A stretch of 64,000 nt of DNA from Terracoccus sp. 273MFTsu3.1. GTDB lineage: Bacteria > Actinomycetota > Actinomycetes > Actinomycetales > Dermatophilaceae. The stretch is from assembly GCF_000383675.1 (NCBI RefSeq), contig NZ_KB911828.1, positions 50,152 through 114,151 on the forward strand, read 5' to 3'. Below, one piece after another: positions 47,646 through 57,123 of this stretch. The notes beneath the pieces were generated by a model. It had not been told where the DNA came from and did no database searches. It saw only the letters and a list, made by a program, of their open reading frames with translations. The position numbers were made by a program, and so were the translations under genes. Position 1 is the first letter of the stretch; every line of letters starts with the position of its first letter.

Positions 47646-47781
47646 GGCTCACTCCTTGTCGAAGTTACGGTTGGTGTCCCCCTAGTGTCCCCGACCGGAC
47701 TGCGACACGTCGCCCGGCGCCCGACAGCGCTCGCGCCGTCGGGACAACCGGATTGCTGCTGATCGCCGCAGCCCAGCGCGT

Positions 47782-48204
47782 TCACGGTGTGGGCGCGCGT
47801 CGAGTCAGCTCGAGGCGGAGCCCGGCGAGCCCGAGAGCGACAAGCAGTGCTGCCGGCAGCAGCAGCGGAGAACGCCACGGTTCTCCGTAGCTGCGCAGTG
47901 CGGCGATCAGCCCTGCCACCAAGGCGCCTCCGAGGAGGAGTTCGATGATGCTCAGGCCCATCGAGAGACCGTGACGTTCCTCTGGTGCACGTCTCATGGC
48001 CGTGACTGCTGCGTACGTAAAGCCTGCTGCGGCGAGTGCCAGCACAAGTCCGAGCGGGAGAAGCACTCCTCCCAGTTCAGCGTTTGGATCTAGCCCCGCA
48101 ACGATCATGGCCCCGGCAAAGACAAGAGCAGCTCCACCTACCAGGACGTGGCCGACGTGGACCATTCGTGGTGCTGTGCTTCGTGCCGCCGGATCGGTTG
48201 CCAT
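47782..48204 (-). CDS. small four-segment membrane protein, unknown
   Basis: 140 residues with four hydrophobic segments (about 17-37, 44-65, 82-103, 111-130). No family recognised. The short charged stretch MRRAPEERHGLS lies between segments two and three. No ribosome box precedes the ATG. It diverges from gntK across a 273-bp gap. Confidence 0.65.
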   Translation of the reverse strand: MATDPAARSTAPRMVHVGHVLVGGAALVFAGAMIVAGLDPNAELGGVLLPLGLVLALAAAGFTYAAVTAMRRAPEERHGLSMGLSIIELLLGGALVAGLIAALRSYGEPWRSPLLLPAALLVALGLAGLRLELTRRAPTP

Positions 48205-48477
48205 GTTTCAGGAAAGCACATAGAGCCCTGGAGCCAGCCCCGGTCGCAATGCGTCGTGCCCCGCGGTGTCGGCGCGTCGAGGTCAGAGCGAATGCCGACG
48301 ACGCGGATGCCGAAGCAGACGCTGGCGGCGATGACAGCGCTGGTCAGCTGCTTGAGCCGGTAGGTGCCGCCGACTGATGATGCCCCGCCATCTCCGTCTC
48401 CGAGTGGCTGACACCTCGTCCTGAATGCCGGCTGCCCAACGCCCTTCCGGGATGGCGACGCGCGCTACGTTCGGAGA

Positions 48478-49017
48478 ATGCTGGACAGCGCAAGCGGTCC
48501 CGACCCCGACGTGGTGGTCGTCATGGGAGTGTCCGGGAGCGGAAAGACGACGGTCGCGAAAGGTCTGGCGACGGTGCTCGGGTGGGAGTTCGCCGAGGGT
48601 GACGCCTTTCATCCCGAGGCCAACGTCGAGAAGATGCGCAGCGGTACACCACTTACGGACGAGGACCGCTGGCCGTGGTTGGCGGCGATCGGGGCGTGGA
48701 TCTCGGACAAGGAGGGCCGCGGCGAGTCTGCGGTGGTGACGTGTTCGGCATTGCGCCGTGTGTACCGCGACCTGCTGTGCGAGGGCAGGCCACACGTGCG
48801 CTTCCTGCACGTCACGGCTGAGTCCGATGTCATCCGCGACCGGATGGAGCACCGTCCGGGCCACTACATGCCACCGTCATTGCTGCCCAGCCAGCTGGCC
48901 ACGCTCGAGCCGCTCGGAGCGGACGAGCCTGGCGTGACCATCACCAATGAGGGGAGTGCCGCCCAGGTCCTCGACCGCGCGCTCGCCGCCCTCGGCCACC
49001 GCAAGGAGCACGCCTGA
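48478..49017 (+). CDS. gntK: gluconokinase
   Basis: 179 residues. Walker A is VVVMGVSGSGKTT at about 14-26; EGDAFHPEANVEKM and LTDEDRWPWLAAIGAWI are characteristic of the GntK family, and RPGHYMPPSLLPSQLATLEP is the lid region. It phosphorylates D-gluconate to 6-phosphogluconate with ATP. The stop overlaps the gntP start by one base, forming a classical uptake-and-kinase pair. Confidence 0.96.
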   Translation: MLDSASGPDPDVVVVMGVSGSGKTTVAKGLATVLGWEFAEGDAFHPEANVEKMRSGTPLTDEDRWPWLAAIGAWISDKEGRGESAVVTCSALRRVYRDLLCEGRPHVRFLHVTAESDVIRDRMEHRPGHYMPPSLLPSQLATLEPLGADEPGVTITNEGSAAQVLDRALAALGHRKEHA

Positions 49018-50624
49018 TGTCCCTGATCGCTCTTTCCATAGCCGCGTCCACCACCTTTCCGGGCGAACTGCCGACCGCCGACGCACCCCCGGTGTACGCC
49101 GGGAACGCCCAGCTCGTCGCGGCGTGCATCCTCGGCATCCTCGCGGTGGTCGTTCTCATCACGTGGGCCAAGGTCCACCCGTTCCTGTCCTTGATGCTTG
49201 GCTCGGCTGTGCTGGGTGCGGTGGCGACCATGCCACCCGGTGACACGGTCAAGAGCTTCGTGGCTGGGTTCGGCACGACCGCCGGGGCGGTCGGCATCCT
49301 CATTGCGCTCGGGGCGATGGTCGGCAAGCTTCTCGAGGACTCTGGCGGCGCAAACCGGATCGTCGGGACGATGGTGGGCCGAGTCGGACCAGGTCGGCTG
49401 CCGTGGGTCATGGCGGCCATCGCTGCCATCCTCGGGTTGCCGTTGTTCTTCGAGGTCGGGGTGGTGCTGCTCGTCCCGGTGGTGGTCCTGGTGGCCCAAC
49501 GCACCGGGTTGTCGCTGATGAAGGTCGGCATCCCTGCGCTAGCGGGACTGTCGGTGCTGCATGGGTTGGTACCGCCACATCCCGGTCCGCTCACCGCGAT
49601 CGGCCTTCTCGACGCTGACCTCGGCCGCACCCTGATCTTCGGCATCATCATCGCCATCCCGACGGTCGCCGTCGCCGGACCGCTGCTCGCGCGTTACGTC
49701 GATCGATGGGTCCCGAAGTCCGCTGACGACCTGGTGCTGCTGGGCTCGACCTCCGGTGGCACGGCGACGCGGACCCGCACTACGGTGCCAGCCGGAGCCA
49801 GGACCGAGATCCGCGGGGACGGCGTTGGTGGTCCTCGCGGTGACGATGGTCGCGTCGACCCGGCGGGCCCTCAATCCGCTGAGCCCGGTGCCGGCGTCAA
49901 GAGCACGAGCAGGTTGGGCACCTTCGACGAACCGTTGGCGCCCGGGCGCAAGCGCATCGGCTTCGCGACGGCCATCATCGGCATCACCCTGCCGGTCGTC
50001 CTCATGCTGATCGACGCGATCACCAAACTGGCCGTCACGGACGAGAAGGCCGGTGTCCGCACGGTCATGGACTTCATCGGCACCCCCATCGTCGCCCTGC
50101 TCATCGCGGTGCTCTACTGCTACATCGCGCTGGGGCTCGGATCTGGCCTGAACAAGACCCAGGTCAGCGAGTCGGTCGGGTCCGCGCTACCAGCGGTCGC
50201 GAGCATCATCCTCATCGTCGCCGCCGGCGGTGGTTTCAAGCAGACGCTCATCGACGCCGGGGTCGGCAATGTCATCAAGGACTGGGCGACGGGCGTCAGC
50301 ATCTCGGTTCTGCTGCTCGGATGGCTCGTCGCGGTGCTCATTCGGCTCGGAACCGGGTCGGCCACGGTCGCCACCATCACCGCCGCCGGAATCGTCGCGC
50401 CGCTCGCGCCGACTCTGTCAGCCAACCACCTCGCGCTGCTCGTGCTGGCGATCGGCTGCGGGTCGCTGTTCTTCTCCCATGTCAACGACGCGGGGTTCTG
50501 GCTCGTCAAGGAGTACTTCGGACTGACCGTGGGCGAGACGATCAAGTCCTGGTCGGTGATGGAGACCGTCATCTCGGTGTTCGGCTTCGCCCTCGTGATG
50601 ATGGCCAGCGTCATCGTCACCTGA
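49017..50624 (+). CDS. gntP: gluconate permease (GntP family)
   Basis: 535 residues, against about 440-450 for typical GntP. Twelve or so membrane segments are expected. Signature segments are FLSLMLGSAVLGAVATMPPG, GLPLFFEVGVVLLVPVVV and the VPPHPGPLTAIGLL loop; the end has GSLFFSHVNDAGFWLVKEYF. The extra length is a hydrophilic Gly/Thr/Arg-rich loop at about residues 245-310 between two halves. It imports gluconate for GntK. No regulator lies next to it. Confidence 0.94.
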   Translation: MSLIALSIAASTTFPGELPTADAPPVYAGNAQLVAACILGILAVVVLITWAKVHPFLSLMLGSAVLGAVATMPPGDTVKSFVAGFGTTAGAVGILIALGAMVGKLLEDSGGANRIVGTMVGRVGPGRLPWVMAAIAAILGLPLFFEVGVVLLVPVVVLVAQRTGLSLMKVGIPALAGLSVLHGLVPPHPGPLTAIGLLDADLGRTLIFGIIIAIPTVAVAGPLLARYVDRWVPKSADDLVLLGSTSGGTATRTRTTVPAGARTEIRGDGVGGPRGDDGRVDPAGPQSAEPGAGVKSTSRLGTFDEPLAPGRKRIGFATAIIGITLPVVLMLIDAITKLAVTDEKAGVRTVMDFIGTPIVALLIAVLYCYIALGLGSGLNKTQVSESVGSALPAVASIILIVAAGGGFKQTLIDAGVGNVIKDWATGVSISVLLLGWLVAVLIRLGTGSATVATITAAGIVAPLAPTLSANHLALLVLAIGCGSLFFSHVNDAGFWLVKEYFGLTVGETIKSWSVMETVISVFGFALVMMASVIVT

Positions 50625-50731
50625 TCATCAGGGGTGAGTGGCGAAGGGACCCGATCGGGTGCTCCATGACGGTCAGGAGCGAGTCCGCCGAGCCACCTCC
50701 ACTGGACTGGCGAACGGTGCTCCCATCGGGT

Positions 50732-51256
50732 TCACGAACGTTTGGTGAACGCCCATTCCACGCCGTCCTCGCCCTGGTCGTCGAAGGCGGGATGTCGTCG
50801 CAGGCCGATCTTCGTGGCGACCTTCTGACTGGCCAGATTCGTGGGACGGATACGGGCGACGACGAGCTCGGCAGGAAGCCACTCCTGCGCCCACTGCAAC
50901 AGGGCCTCCGCGGCCTCCGTGGCGTAGCCCTGTCCCCAGGCCGAGGGATGAAAGCGGTACATGAGGTTGAGAACCCGGTCCCCGTGGATCGTCATCCACC
51001 GGACACCGCAGTTGCCTACCAGTCGACCGGTCTTCTCCTCGAAGACGCAACAGTTCCCGAACCCGTGCCGCTCCCAATGTCCCTGCCAGTGCCTCACCAG
51101 CGTCTCGACGTCCTGAAGCTCCTCGACCAGATCCGACGGGTTGTGCTGGACGACCGACGGATTCGACAGGATCCCGAGGATTGCTGCGGCATCCACCTGC
51201 GCCGGCTGTCGTAACGACAACCGTGCGGTCACGAGGCGAACGGGTTGCCGGGGCAC
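50732..51256 (-). CDS. GNAT family acetyltransferase (RimJ/RimL-like)
   Basis: 174 residues. The N-terminus LVTARLSLRQPAQVDAAAIL and the acetyl-CoA loop HPSAWGQGYATEAAEALLQW are typical of the RimJ/RimL-type group, as is NLASQKVATKIGLRR. Members acetylate protein N-termini or small amines. It converges on gntP and its partner is unknown. Confidence 0.9.
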   Translation of the reverse strand: MPRQPVRLVTARLSLRQPAQVDAAAILGILSNPSVVQHNPSDLVEELQDVETLVRHWQGHWERHGFGNCCVFEEKTGRLVGNCGVRWMTIHGDRVLNLMYRFHPSAWGQGYATEAAEALLQWAQEWLPAELVVARIRPTNLASQKVATKIGLRRHPAFDDQGEDGVEWAFTKRS

Positions 51257-51297
51257 CTCGGCAATCTACTCGCGGCGCGCCCGCCACCACTTGAGGC

Positions 51298-51353
51298 GAC
51301 GTCCGCTTCTCGGTACGACCGTCATGCGGCATGGTCGGACGTCCCGTCCTCAA
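51298..51353. repeat. intergenic repeat element, copy A (GACGTCCG-ended)
   Basis: A 46-bp unit (51298-51343) with inverted ends GACGTCCG and CGGACGTC, then a tail ending CCGTCCTCAA. It is about 85 percent identical by eye to the unit at 55505-55549. The rest of the 360-bp gap 51257-51616 holds the AACGCGGCAT motif at 51352 but no gene that I can support. Confidence 0.7.
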
Positions 51354-51616
51354 CGCGGCATGAACGGATGAGTGGATCGGATCAGTGATGGGGGTCGAGC
51401 ATCCCATCGGTCATCGCGCAGACCGCCTTGGCCGGGCGGGTGTGGGCGATCCACCGCCCAAGGCCAACCCGGCGCTGCACTGACCTCGCGAGACGCCCAC
51501 AGCAGCGGTCACGTGGGGGAGCGTGCACGTGTCCGGTAGACCTAGCGCGCCTGTCGCAGCGCGCTGAGCTTCGACCATCTTCGACAGGAGGCTGCAGAAC
51601 GCTGACGTTCCTGCCG

Positions 51617-51802
51617 TCAGGTCGGCTTCCACCAGGTCGAGAACCGCCAGGACAGCTTCGAGCCGACACCGACACCGGCGCCGAAGGCGACGACGCCGAC
51701 CACGACGGGGATGAGCCATGGCCGCTTCTCCGCCGTGGCCGGCGGCGGGACGTCGTCTTCAGCTGGTGCTTGAACCGGGTTCGGTCCGGTGGTTGTGGTC
51801 AT
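51617..51802 (-). CDS. 61-residue single-pass membrane protein
   Basis: An excellent AAAGGAG box lies ten bases before the ATG. The N-terminal half is Thr/Pro-rich and hydrophilic; one membrane segment covers about 29-47 (WLIPVVVGVVAFGAGVGVGS), followed by a short basic, Trp-containing tail. Small proteins of this kind are common in actinobacteria; no function can be given. Confidence 0.7.
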   Translation of the reverse strand: MTTTTGPNPVQAPAEDDVPPPATAEKRPWLIPVVVGVVAFGAGVGVGSKLSWRFSTWWKPT

Positions 51803-52342
51803 CGAGGGCCACTCCTTTCAAGGGGTGAGCTGATCCTCTGTCGCACCCCCATCGTCCCTCCGAGGCCTGCCGCGCGCAGGCGCTCTGAAGGATGTTCCCT
51901 TTCACCCGTCGGCGGCCTTCCGTCGATGCCCGTCCCCCGACAGTGCTCTCACCGTCGTGACACGTGCCCGATTGCGACCTCCTCGGCGCCCGCGGCTGCC
52001 CTGACAGCGGCAAGGTCGGACGTGCCGTCCTCAAGGGGGCCTGCGGACGTCCATTCGCTCTGGTATCGGCTATCTGTTCGATAGCCGATACCAAGGGAGG
52101 TGAACCGACCGCGTATGTCGTGACCGCCGATGTGGGATCGTAGGACGCGCCCCGGTAGCCAACCCACAGGTCGAGCAGGTCGCGCTCGGACACGTCATCG
52201 TGCCGGAAGACGTCCGCTGCGATGCCCGATTGTCGGCACGGTGGACCCTTACCACCGCGGCAGAATCGGAGAGCGGCACTAGTGCGTTTCGCACACCTCA
52301 TCCTCCGAACGCCCAGGCCACCATCAGGGGAAACTCACGCCG
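51803..52342. other. 540-bp non-coding stretch with repeats
   Basis: No gene that I can support. It contains a partial copy of the 51.3-kb repeat (52014-52034, 20 of 21 bases matching 51333-51353), a GACGTCCGCT copy at 52209-52218, and the long inverted repeat at 52061-52093. Small reading frames here lack ribosome boxes and protein-like composition. Confidence 0.5.
52061..52093. repeat. long perfect inverted repeat (14-bp arms, 5-base loop)
   Basis: Arms TGGTATCGGCTATC and GATAGCCGATACCA surround TGTTC. The stem is less G+C-rich than the local terminators and no gene ends within 200 bp on either strand in a way that would need it, so an operator, an attachment-like site or a structured RNA are all possible. 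Confidence 0.75.
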
Positions 52343-53008
52343 TCAGAAGATGTCGCCGTGTGAGCCAGAACGCTCCTTCATGGCAACGGTCGCGCCCGCT
52401 TTCACCAGCGCCGCTGCCCACAGCGTTGCGTTCCTGAGAAAGAACGGCTCTTGGGTGCCTCCAACCAGGTACGCACGCGGCACGTGCGCCGGCAGCTTCT
52501 CCGGTGGTGGATAGCCCGCGCCCGGCGAGGCGCACATCACGGAGCCGAAGATGTCGGGGTGCCGCAGACCCATGGCCAAGGCCAACTCACCGCTCGCAGA
52601 GACGCCCAGCATCGCGGTGCGCTCAGCGGGCATGGCCAGTCCCCACCGCGTCGCCACCCAAGCCCTCACATCCTGCATGAGGAATGCCTCGTGCGCCGCG
52701 AACCGGTCTGGGTCGAACCCTGGTGAGTATTCGTGGATCCGCAGAGTCTCATCGGCGTGCCGGTGGACGCCCACAACCATCGTGGCCGGGAGCCCGGTCC
52801 CTGCCAGGTCAGCGCCCCAACGCGAGAGACTCTCCCCGTCCCCGGCGAAGACGATCGCCTCGGGCCGGTCGGGAGGGACGTATACCGTCGCTTGTCGACC
52901 ACCGTCGTATTCGAACGTCTCGGTGATGAACTCGCCCGAAGCTGCGTCGGCGCGTGATCGGTGCTCCACTCCCAGATCGTCGCATCGAGAGGTCAGCCCG
53001 CGGATCAT
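52343..53008 (-). CDS. esterase-like alpha/beta hydrolase (enterochelin-esterase type)
   Basis: 221 residues from ATG 53008; a longer open frame to 53128 has improbable Cys-rich sequence. It starts near TFEYDGGRQATVYVPPDRPE, with the nucleophile elbow in MLGVSASGELALAMGLRHP and a His in RSGSHGDIF two to three residues from the end. The acidic residue region reads VGGTQEPFF. Related proteins are predicted esterases of the Fes/EsteraseD fold. The protein stops directly after the His, where relatives usually continue for some 15-20 residues, so a slight truncation is possible. Confidence 0.78.
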   Translation of the reverse strand: MIRGLTSRCDDLGVEHRSRADAASGEFITETFEYDGGRQATVYVPPDRPEAIVFAGDGESLSRWGADLAGTGLPATMVVGVHRHADETLRIHEYSPGFDPDRFAAHEAFLMQDVRAWVATRWGLAMPAERTAMLGVSASGELALAMGLRHPDIFGSVMCASPGAGYPPPEKLPAHVPRAYLVGGTQEPFFLRNATLWAAALVKAGATVAMKERSGSHGDIF

Positions 53009-53304
53009 TGCCCGCCCCGCACATCGGCAGGATGGCCCGCCACAACAGGACGCGCGCCAATCACAGGGCCACCCGGACCCACCAAGATCGCCGTTCCACG
53101 TCGCAGCCCGCGATCGCGCACTGGTCATCCGTCAACAGCTGATAGCCACGGGAAAGAGCGCCGGTCAACCATGTTTGTGTCGGATCCTCACCAGCAGGAC
53201 TCGTCTCGTGGACGCCCACGAGCGACCTCCTGAGTGGTCCGGCCCCACCTCCCGGCCGGCCCCTCGGAGCGGCCTCGCCCAACGGCCGCCGCAGGGGTCG
53301 GGTT

Positions 53305-54141
53305 TCAGGCGCCCCCGGCGAGAAAGCCGAGTAGTGCGACGGAGGGGTGGAGTGCGGTCGAGGTGTTTGCCGCAGTGACGACCGCGAACGCTGAGGCGAG
53401 CAACAGCAGGCCGATGCTTCCCGCGGTGAGCACCCGCCGCCACGATCGCTGGGTCCGGGCCGTGCGAAGCCGCCGGCGCCACAGCACCACCGCACCCACG
53501 ATCAGACCCAAGGTCACAGCCGTCCCCAGCATCGCCATGACCGCGTGGTAGCGCACGAAGTCAGCTCGCAGCACCTGCGCTGCAGGCGTCGAAGCACCGC
53601 TTCCAACCACCTGCCGGGCCTGCTCTACAACCGGTGCCAGCGGGCCACCCGCGTCCGCGAACGACAACACCCCCAGCACCGATGACAGCGGAGCCACGGC
53701 ACCCTGCAGGTTGGCGACGACCACCAACAGCGACACCACGGCCAGCCCGCTGGCGCCTAGGCCGAGCCCCGCGAGGCCCCATCGCCGACCACGGCTGCCG
53801 GCATCCGTGCTCGCTCGCCATACCCTCGCGAGCAGGACGCAGAGCACGACGAGAAGCACCGTCGAGAGCGTCGCTTTCACGAGGTGGAACCGCGCCCAGA
53901 AGTCCGCTGTCGCCGAGAGCTCGCCCAGCCGGCCGTCACCCATGGCCCAGAGCTGCACGAACCCGTTGGTGACACCGGTGCGCAGCGCGCCCAGGTCCCC
54001 ATAGCGACCCCCGGACAGCGCCGAGGCCAGCGGAAACGGCGCCAGAGCCACGAGGGTGACGAGCAGCGCAGTCGCCGCCGTCAGCGCTCGCAGGTGGCGC
54101 GGCCCAGCCGAGCCAGTGAGAGCAGGTGCGGTGGTGTTCAT
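53305..54141 (-). CDS. multi-pass membrane protein, unknown
   Basis: 278 residues with five or so hydrophobic segments (about 17-40, 88-105, 125-145, 200-222, 240-262). A block YHAVMAMLGTAVTLGLIVG and an extracytoplasmic loop containing LRTGVTNGFVQLWAMGDGRLG are the most distinctive parts. AGAGGT precedes the ATG. No family is recognised. It runs in the same direction as the membrane protein gene at 54417-55109, 275 bp away. Confidence 0.7.
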   Translation of the reverse strand: MNTTAPALTGSAGPRHLRALTAATALLVTLVALAPFPLASALSGGRYGDLGALRTGVTNGFVQLWAMGDGRLGELSATADFWARFHLVKATLSTVLLVVLCVLLARVWRASTDAGSRGRRWGLAGLGLGASGLAVVSLLVVVANLQGAVAPLSSVLGVLSFADAGGPLAPVVEQARQVVGSGASTPAAQVLRADFVRYHAVMAMLGTAVTLGLIVGAVVLWRRRLRTARTQRSWRRVLTAGSIGLLLLASAFAVVTAANTSTALHPSVALLGFLAGGA

Positions 54142-54416
54142 AGTGATACCTCTCGATGGTGGGTGGGCGCGTAGTTGTCGAAATGCGGCCCCGTTGGTGT
54201 GGGCCCGAGGGGCCCTTCTGCCTGCCTCATCGCACGTCCGGTGGTTGTGGAATATCGATCTGGCAGGCGGTCTGTGGGTCGGTCAGGCACTGGATGGGAT
54301 CGACGCCCAAGCGGGACAAGGATGCTGCGACAGGCGCGGGATCCACCCGACGTCTCCTCAGCGACCGAAGGCGGAGCCCCTTCACCACGCGCCGGATGCC
54401 ATGCACCGTGCATCGG

Positions 54417-55109
54417 TCACGACCGGGTGAGGCGTACGCCGGTCGAGATCGTCCACACCAGCCAGGTGGTGAAACCCAGGAGCCCGACGAAGATCAGCGC
54501 CGAGCCGTCGACGATCGCGAGGTTGCAGAGCCCTGCGGCGAGCAGCAGGCTCCCGCCCACGAGGCCCAGCAGGCGCTGCCACGGCGCAGTCAGCCCGCTC
54601 GCGTGCGCGGCGAGGGCCGCGCCGATGCAGGTGCTGCCGAGCATCGGCAGCGCCAGAGCGAAGGCCGCCGCGTGAACCTGCCAGACGAGCTCGAACGAGG
54701 GCGTCGGCTCGGCGAGCGGGCCGGCGGAGAGCGCGAGCCCGACCTGAAGGACGTTGACGAGCACGAAGATGGCCGACAACGTCGCGCCAGCGGCCACGGC
54801 GAGGCGTGACCAGTCGGCGCCCGCCCCGCCGCGCCGCTCCACGAGGCCATGCAGGCCCGTCACGAACAGGAGTAGCAGCGGCAGGTACACGGCCACCAGA
54901 CCGGACGCGATCGCGACCGCGTCGCGGTTGGCCGCGTAGTAGGCCAGTACCTCCCCGATCGGAGCGCCGTAGCCTGGCGCGCCCGTCACTGCAAGCAACG
55001 CGTTCTCCGTCACCACCAACACCGCGAACACGATCGCCGCGGCGCCGACGAGCCGGCGAACGTCCCCCGTACGGGCTGGCGGGGTGGCGGTGTCCTGCGG
55101 TGAGCTCAC
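54417..55109 (-). CDS. multi-pass membrane protein, unknown
   Basis: 230 residues from GTG 55109, with AAGGAG six bases upstream. Six hydrophobic segments are seen. The stretch GAPIGEVLAYYAANRDAVAI between segments one and two resembles many actinobacterial 'DUF4386-like' membrane proteins, but I cannot confirm the family. No catalytic motif. Neighbours give no clue to function. Confidence 0.72.
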   Translation of the reverse strand: MSSPQDTATPPARTGDVRRLVGAAAIVFAVLVVTENALLAVTGAPGYGAPIGEVLAYYAANRDAVAIASGLVAVYLPLLLLFVTGLHGLVERRGGAGADWSRLAVAAGATLSAIFVLVNVLQVGLALSAGPLAEPTPSFELVWQVHAAAFALALPMLGSTCIGAALAAHASGLTAPWQRLLGLVGGSLLLAAGLCNLAIVDGSALIFVGLLGFTTWLVWTISTGVRLTRS

Positions 55110-55746
55110 CTCTGACTCCTTCGATTCGGTCGGATGGCCGGAGTGGCCACGTGTGGGCGTGCATGCGCACGGGCCAGGTCGTGCTCGTCGGTCACGTCGT
55201 CAGACGGTGACGACGACTGTTCCTTGGGTGTGCCCGGCCCCCACGTGGCGGAGGGCGAGCGGGCCCTTGCTCCTCGCGTCCGCGCGGTGGACAGCCGCCG
55301 GCGTACGGGAGGGGTGGTCGTAGCTCACGGCACCAACCCTCGCCGTGCGGGGCAGGCCGGCACATCAGGCCCTGGTCGACTCTCAAGCGAGGCGGCGTAC
55401 GACCGCGGTATGAGCCGGTGAGGTGGTCAGGGGCCCGGAGGGAACAGGGCCCAGAGGCGGGGGACTTGTGTCCCCACTGAAAGCCGATTCCCAGCGGAGC
55501 CGAGGACGTCCGCTACTCGGCACGACCGCTCGGCGGCATGTCGGACGTCCCGTTCGGGCCGGCGGGGAGTGGAAACACCGGAGGCCGAGTGTCCGAAGCG
55601 AGTGCTCAGTGTCGCCGGGCGGCTCGGCTGAGACGTGCCGTCCTCGAGAGGCCTTCGGGTGCACCAGCGGGGGAGTAGCGTGCGAGAGGCCGGGCATCGC
55701 GACTTCGGTCGCTGCAGCTGAAACCCCTTCGGATGAGGAGACGCCC
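55110..55746. other. 637-bp non-coding stretch with repeats
   Basis: No gene that I can support. It contains repeat copy B (55505-55549) and a partial copy at 55632-55645 identical over 14 bases to 52019-52032. The promoter of the DUF1269-like gene must lie near its right end, where GAGGAG precedes the ATG at 55747. Confidence 0.5.
55505..55549. repeat. intergenic repeat element, copy B (GACGTCCG-ended)
   Basis: A 45-bp unit with inverted ends GACGTCCG and CGGACGTC and the internal core ACGACCG, GCGGCATG. It aligns end to end with copy A at 51298-51343 with one gap. Confidence 0.7.
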
Positions 55747-56349
55747 ATGTCAGAAGATGCGAGCAAGGCCCCGGAGCCAGCGGTCACGGTCGTTGGAGCC
55801 GTGTCCGACGGGGCGTACACCTTGCTGGTTGCGGACTTCGCGGACACGACGAGCGCGCAGGAGGCATACGCCGCCCTGAAAGAGGCCGTGGACGGCAGAC
55901 ATGTCGAGATCGAGGGCGTCATCGTGGTGAAACGCGAGACGGACGGGAAGGTCGAAGTCCAGCGGGCCACTGACCACACGACCCGTCACGGCCTCACCTG
56001 GGGCATCGTCGGCGGGGCGGCTCTGGGGCTCATCTTCCCCCCGTCCATCCTCGGGAGCGCGGCGGTGCTGGGAGCGGCAGGGGCTGCGGCCGGCAAGGTG
56101 GGGCAGCTGCGGCATCGGCATGAACTGGCGGACGAGCTGGAGGCCGCGATCGAGCCGGGCCACTCCGGCATCGTGGCTCTGGTCTCCGACCCTGCAGCTG
56201 TCGAACTTCGACGAGCCCTTGAGATGGCCAACACGATCGTGATGACCGCTATCGACGATGTCGTCGCCAAGGACGTCAAGGCTGCCGCCAAGGAAGCCGA
56301 AGAGGCCGAAGAGCAAGCCGCCGAGTCAAACGGCAACGCGGCGCAGTAG
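55747..56349 (+). CDS. DUF1269-like protein
   Basis: 200 residues from ATG 55747. The pattern YTLLVADFADTTSAQEAYAA, VEIEGVIVVKRETDGKVEVQ and a glycine-rich helical hairpin (WGIVGGAALGLIFPPS, then GAAGAAAGKVGQL) is typical of DUF1269. The C-terminus is Ala/Glu/Lys-rich and helical (DVKAAAKEAEEAEEQAAE). In other genomes such genes are often near stress or dormancy genes; here a LURP-one gene lies downstream. Function is unknown. Confidence 0.8.
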   Translation: MSEDASKAPEPAVTVVGAVSDGAYTLLVADFADTTSAQEAYAALKEAVDGRHVEIEGVIVVKRETDGKVEVQRATDHTTRHGLTWGIVGGAALGLIFPPSILGSAAVLGAAGAAAGKVGQLRHRHELADELEAAIEPGHSGIVALVSDPAAVELRRALEMANTIVMTAIDDVVAKDVKAAAKEAEEAEEQAAESNGNAAQ

Positions 56350-56622
56350 GCGGGCCTCTACCGGGAGTCGGCGCGCGAGCCGATCGCCGCTCTTCCACGT
56401 GCGACTCTTTCCCGCTTCCGGCACGGGTGGAGGACCATTCGCCCTCAACGCGGCATTTCCGGGTGTCCCGTTCCAAGCGCCAGCGACCAGCCCAGCACCG
56501 AGGCTGCCTCGGTGCCCGTCGGTAGAACCGCTCCGCGGCACGAGCGCGTTCAGAACGGTCGAGCATGCAGGATCTTGCCAGGCGCCGAACGGCGCCAGGG
56601 ACGCAGGCTACGGTTTTCCGGG

Positions 56623-57123
56623 TTATCCGCGCGCCATGTGGTCCACGCAGACGGTGATCGCAAGAATAAGAGGCACGTCCTCTCCTTGAGCCATGTGCAC
56701 CCCGTAGGTGTCCCGGACGCGGAACCACTTCTTGGAGACCTCGGCGACCTTCTCGCCGTCGCGCTCGATCTCGTACTCGTGGTCCACGATGTTCCCGTGC
56801 GCTTTGAGGTCGTGTCCGCCGTCGACGTCGATGACGTAGTGATCACGAATGCCGATCAGCCGCTTGTGGACGGTGGCCTCGGTCGACCCTCGCTCGATTG
56901 TCATCTTGTCGCGGACGCTGAGCTTCTTCTCCTGGATCTTGAAGAGCTCGTTGCCGTGCGCGTCTTCCAGAATGAAGGTGTCGCGCAGCCGCGCCGCCTT
57001 CCCGTTGACCTTGAACGCTCGGTTGCCGTTGTCGTCCTCGACCCAGAAGTCGTCCCCGATCGCGAAGACCTTCTCGCGCATCTGGAACGTCGGGCCGTCG
57101 AGGCCATGATGACGCAGTCCCAT
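56623..57123 (-). CDS. LURP-one-related protein
   Basis: 166 residues with the tubby-like beta-barrel repeats typical of the family: FQMREKVFAIGDDFWVEDDN, NELFKIQEKKLSVRDKMTIE, HKRLIGIRDHYVIDVDGG. YEIERDGEKVAEVSKKWFRVRDTYGV is the second half. Bacterial members often occur beside stress genes and may bind lipid or protein. The start ATG at 57123 is near GAAAGGACACGCG, a good ribosome box. Confidence 0.9.
   Translation of the reverse strand: MGLRHHGLDGPTFQMREKVFAIGDDFWVEDDNGNRAFKVNGKAARLRDTFILEDAHGNELFKIQEKKLSVRDKMTIERGSTEATVHKRLIGIRDHYVIDVDGGHDLKAHGNIVDHEYEIERDGEKVAEVSKKWFRVRDTYGVHMAQGEDVPLILAITVCVDHMARG

Noticed and set aside
52061..52093. Transposon terminal repeat
   Set aside because: Arms are adjacent rather than flanking a gene, and no transposase or target duplication is visible.
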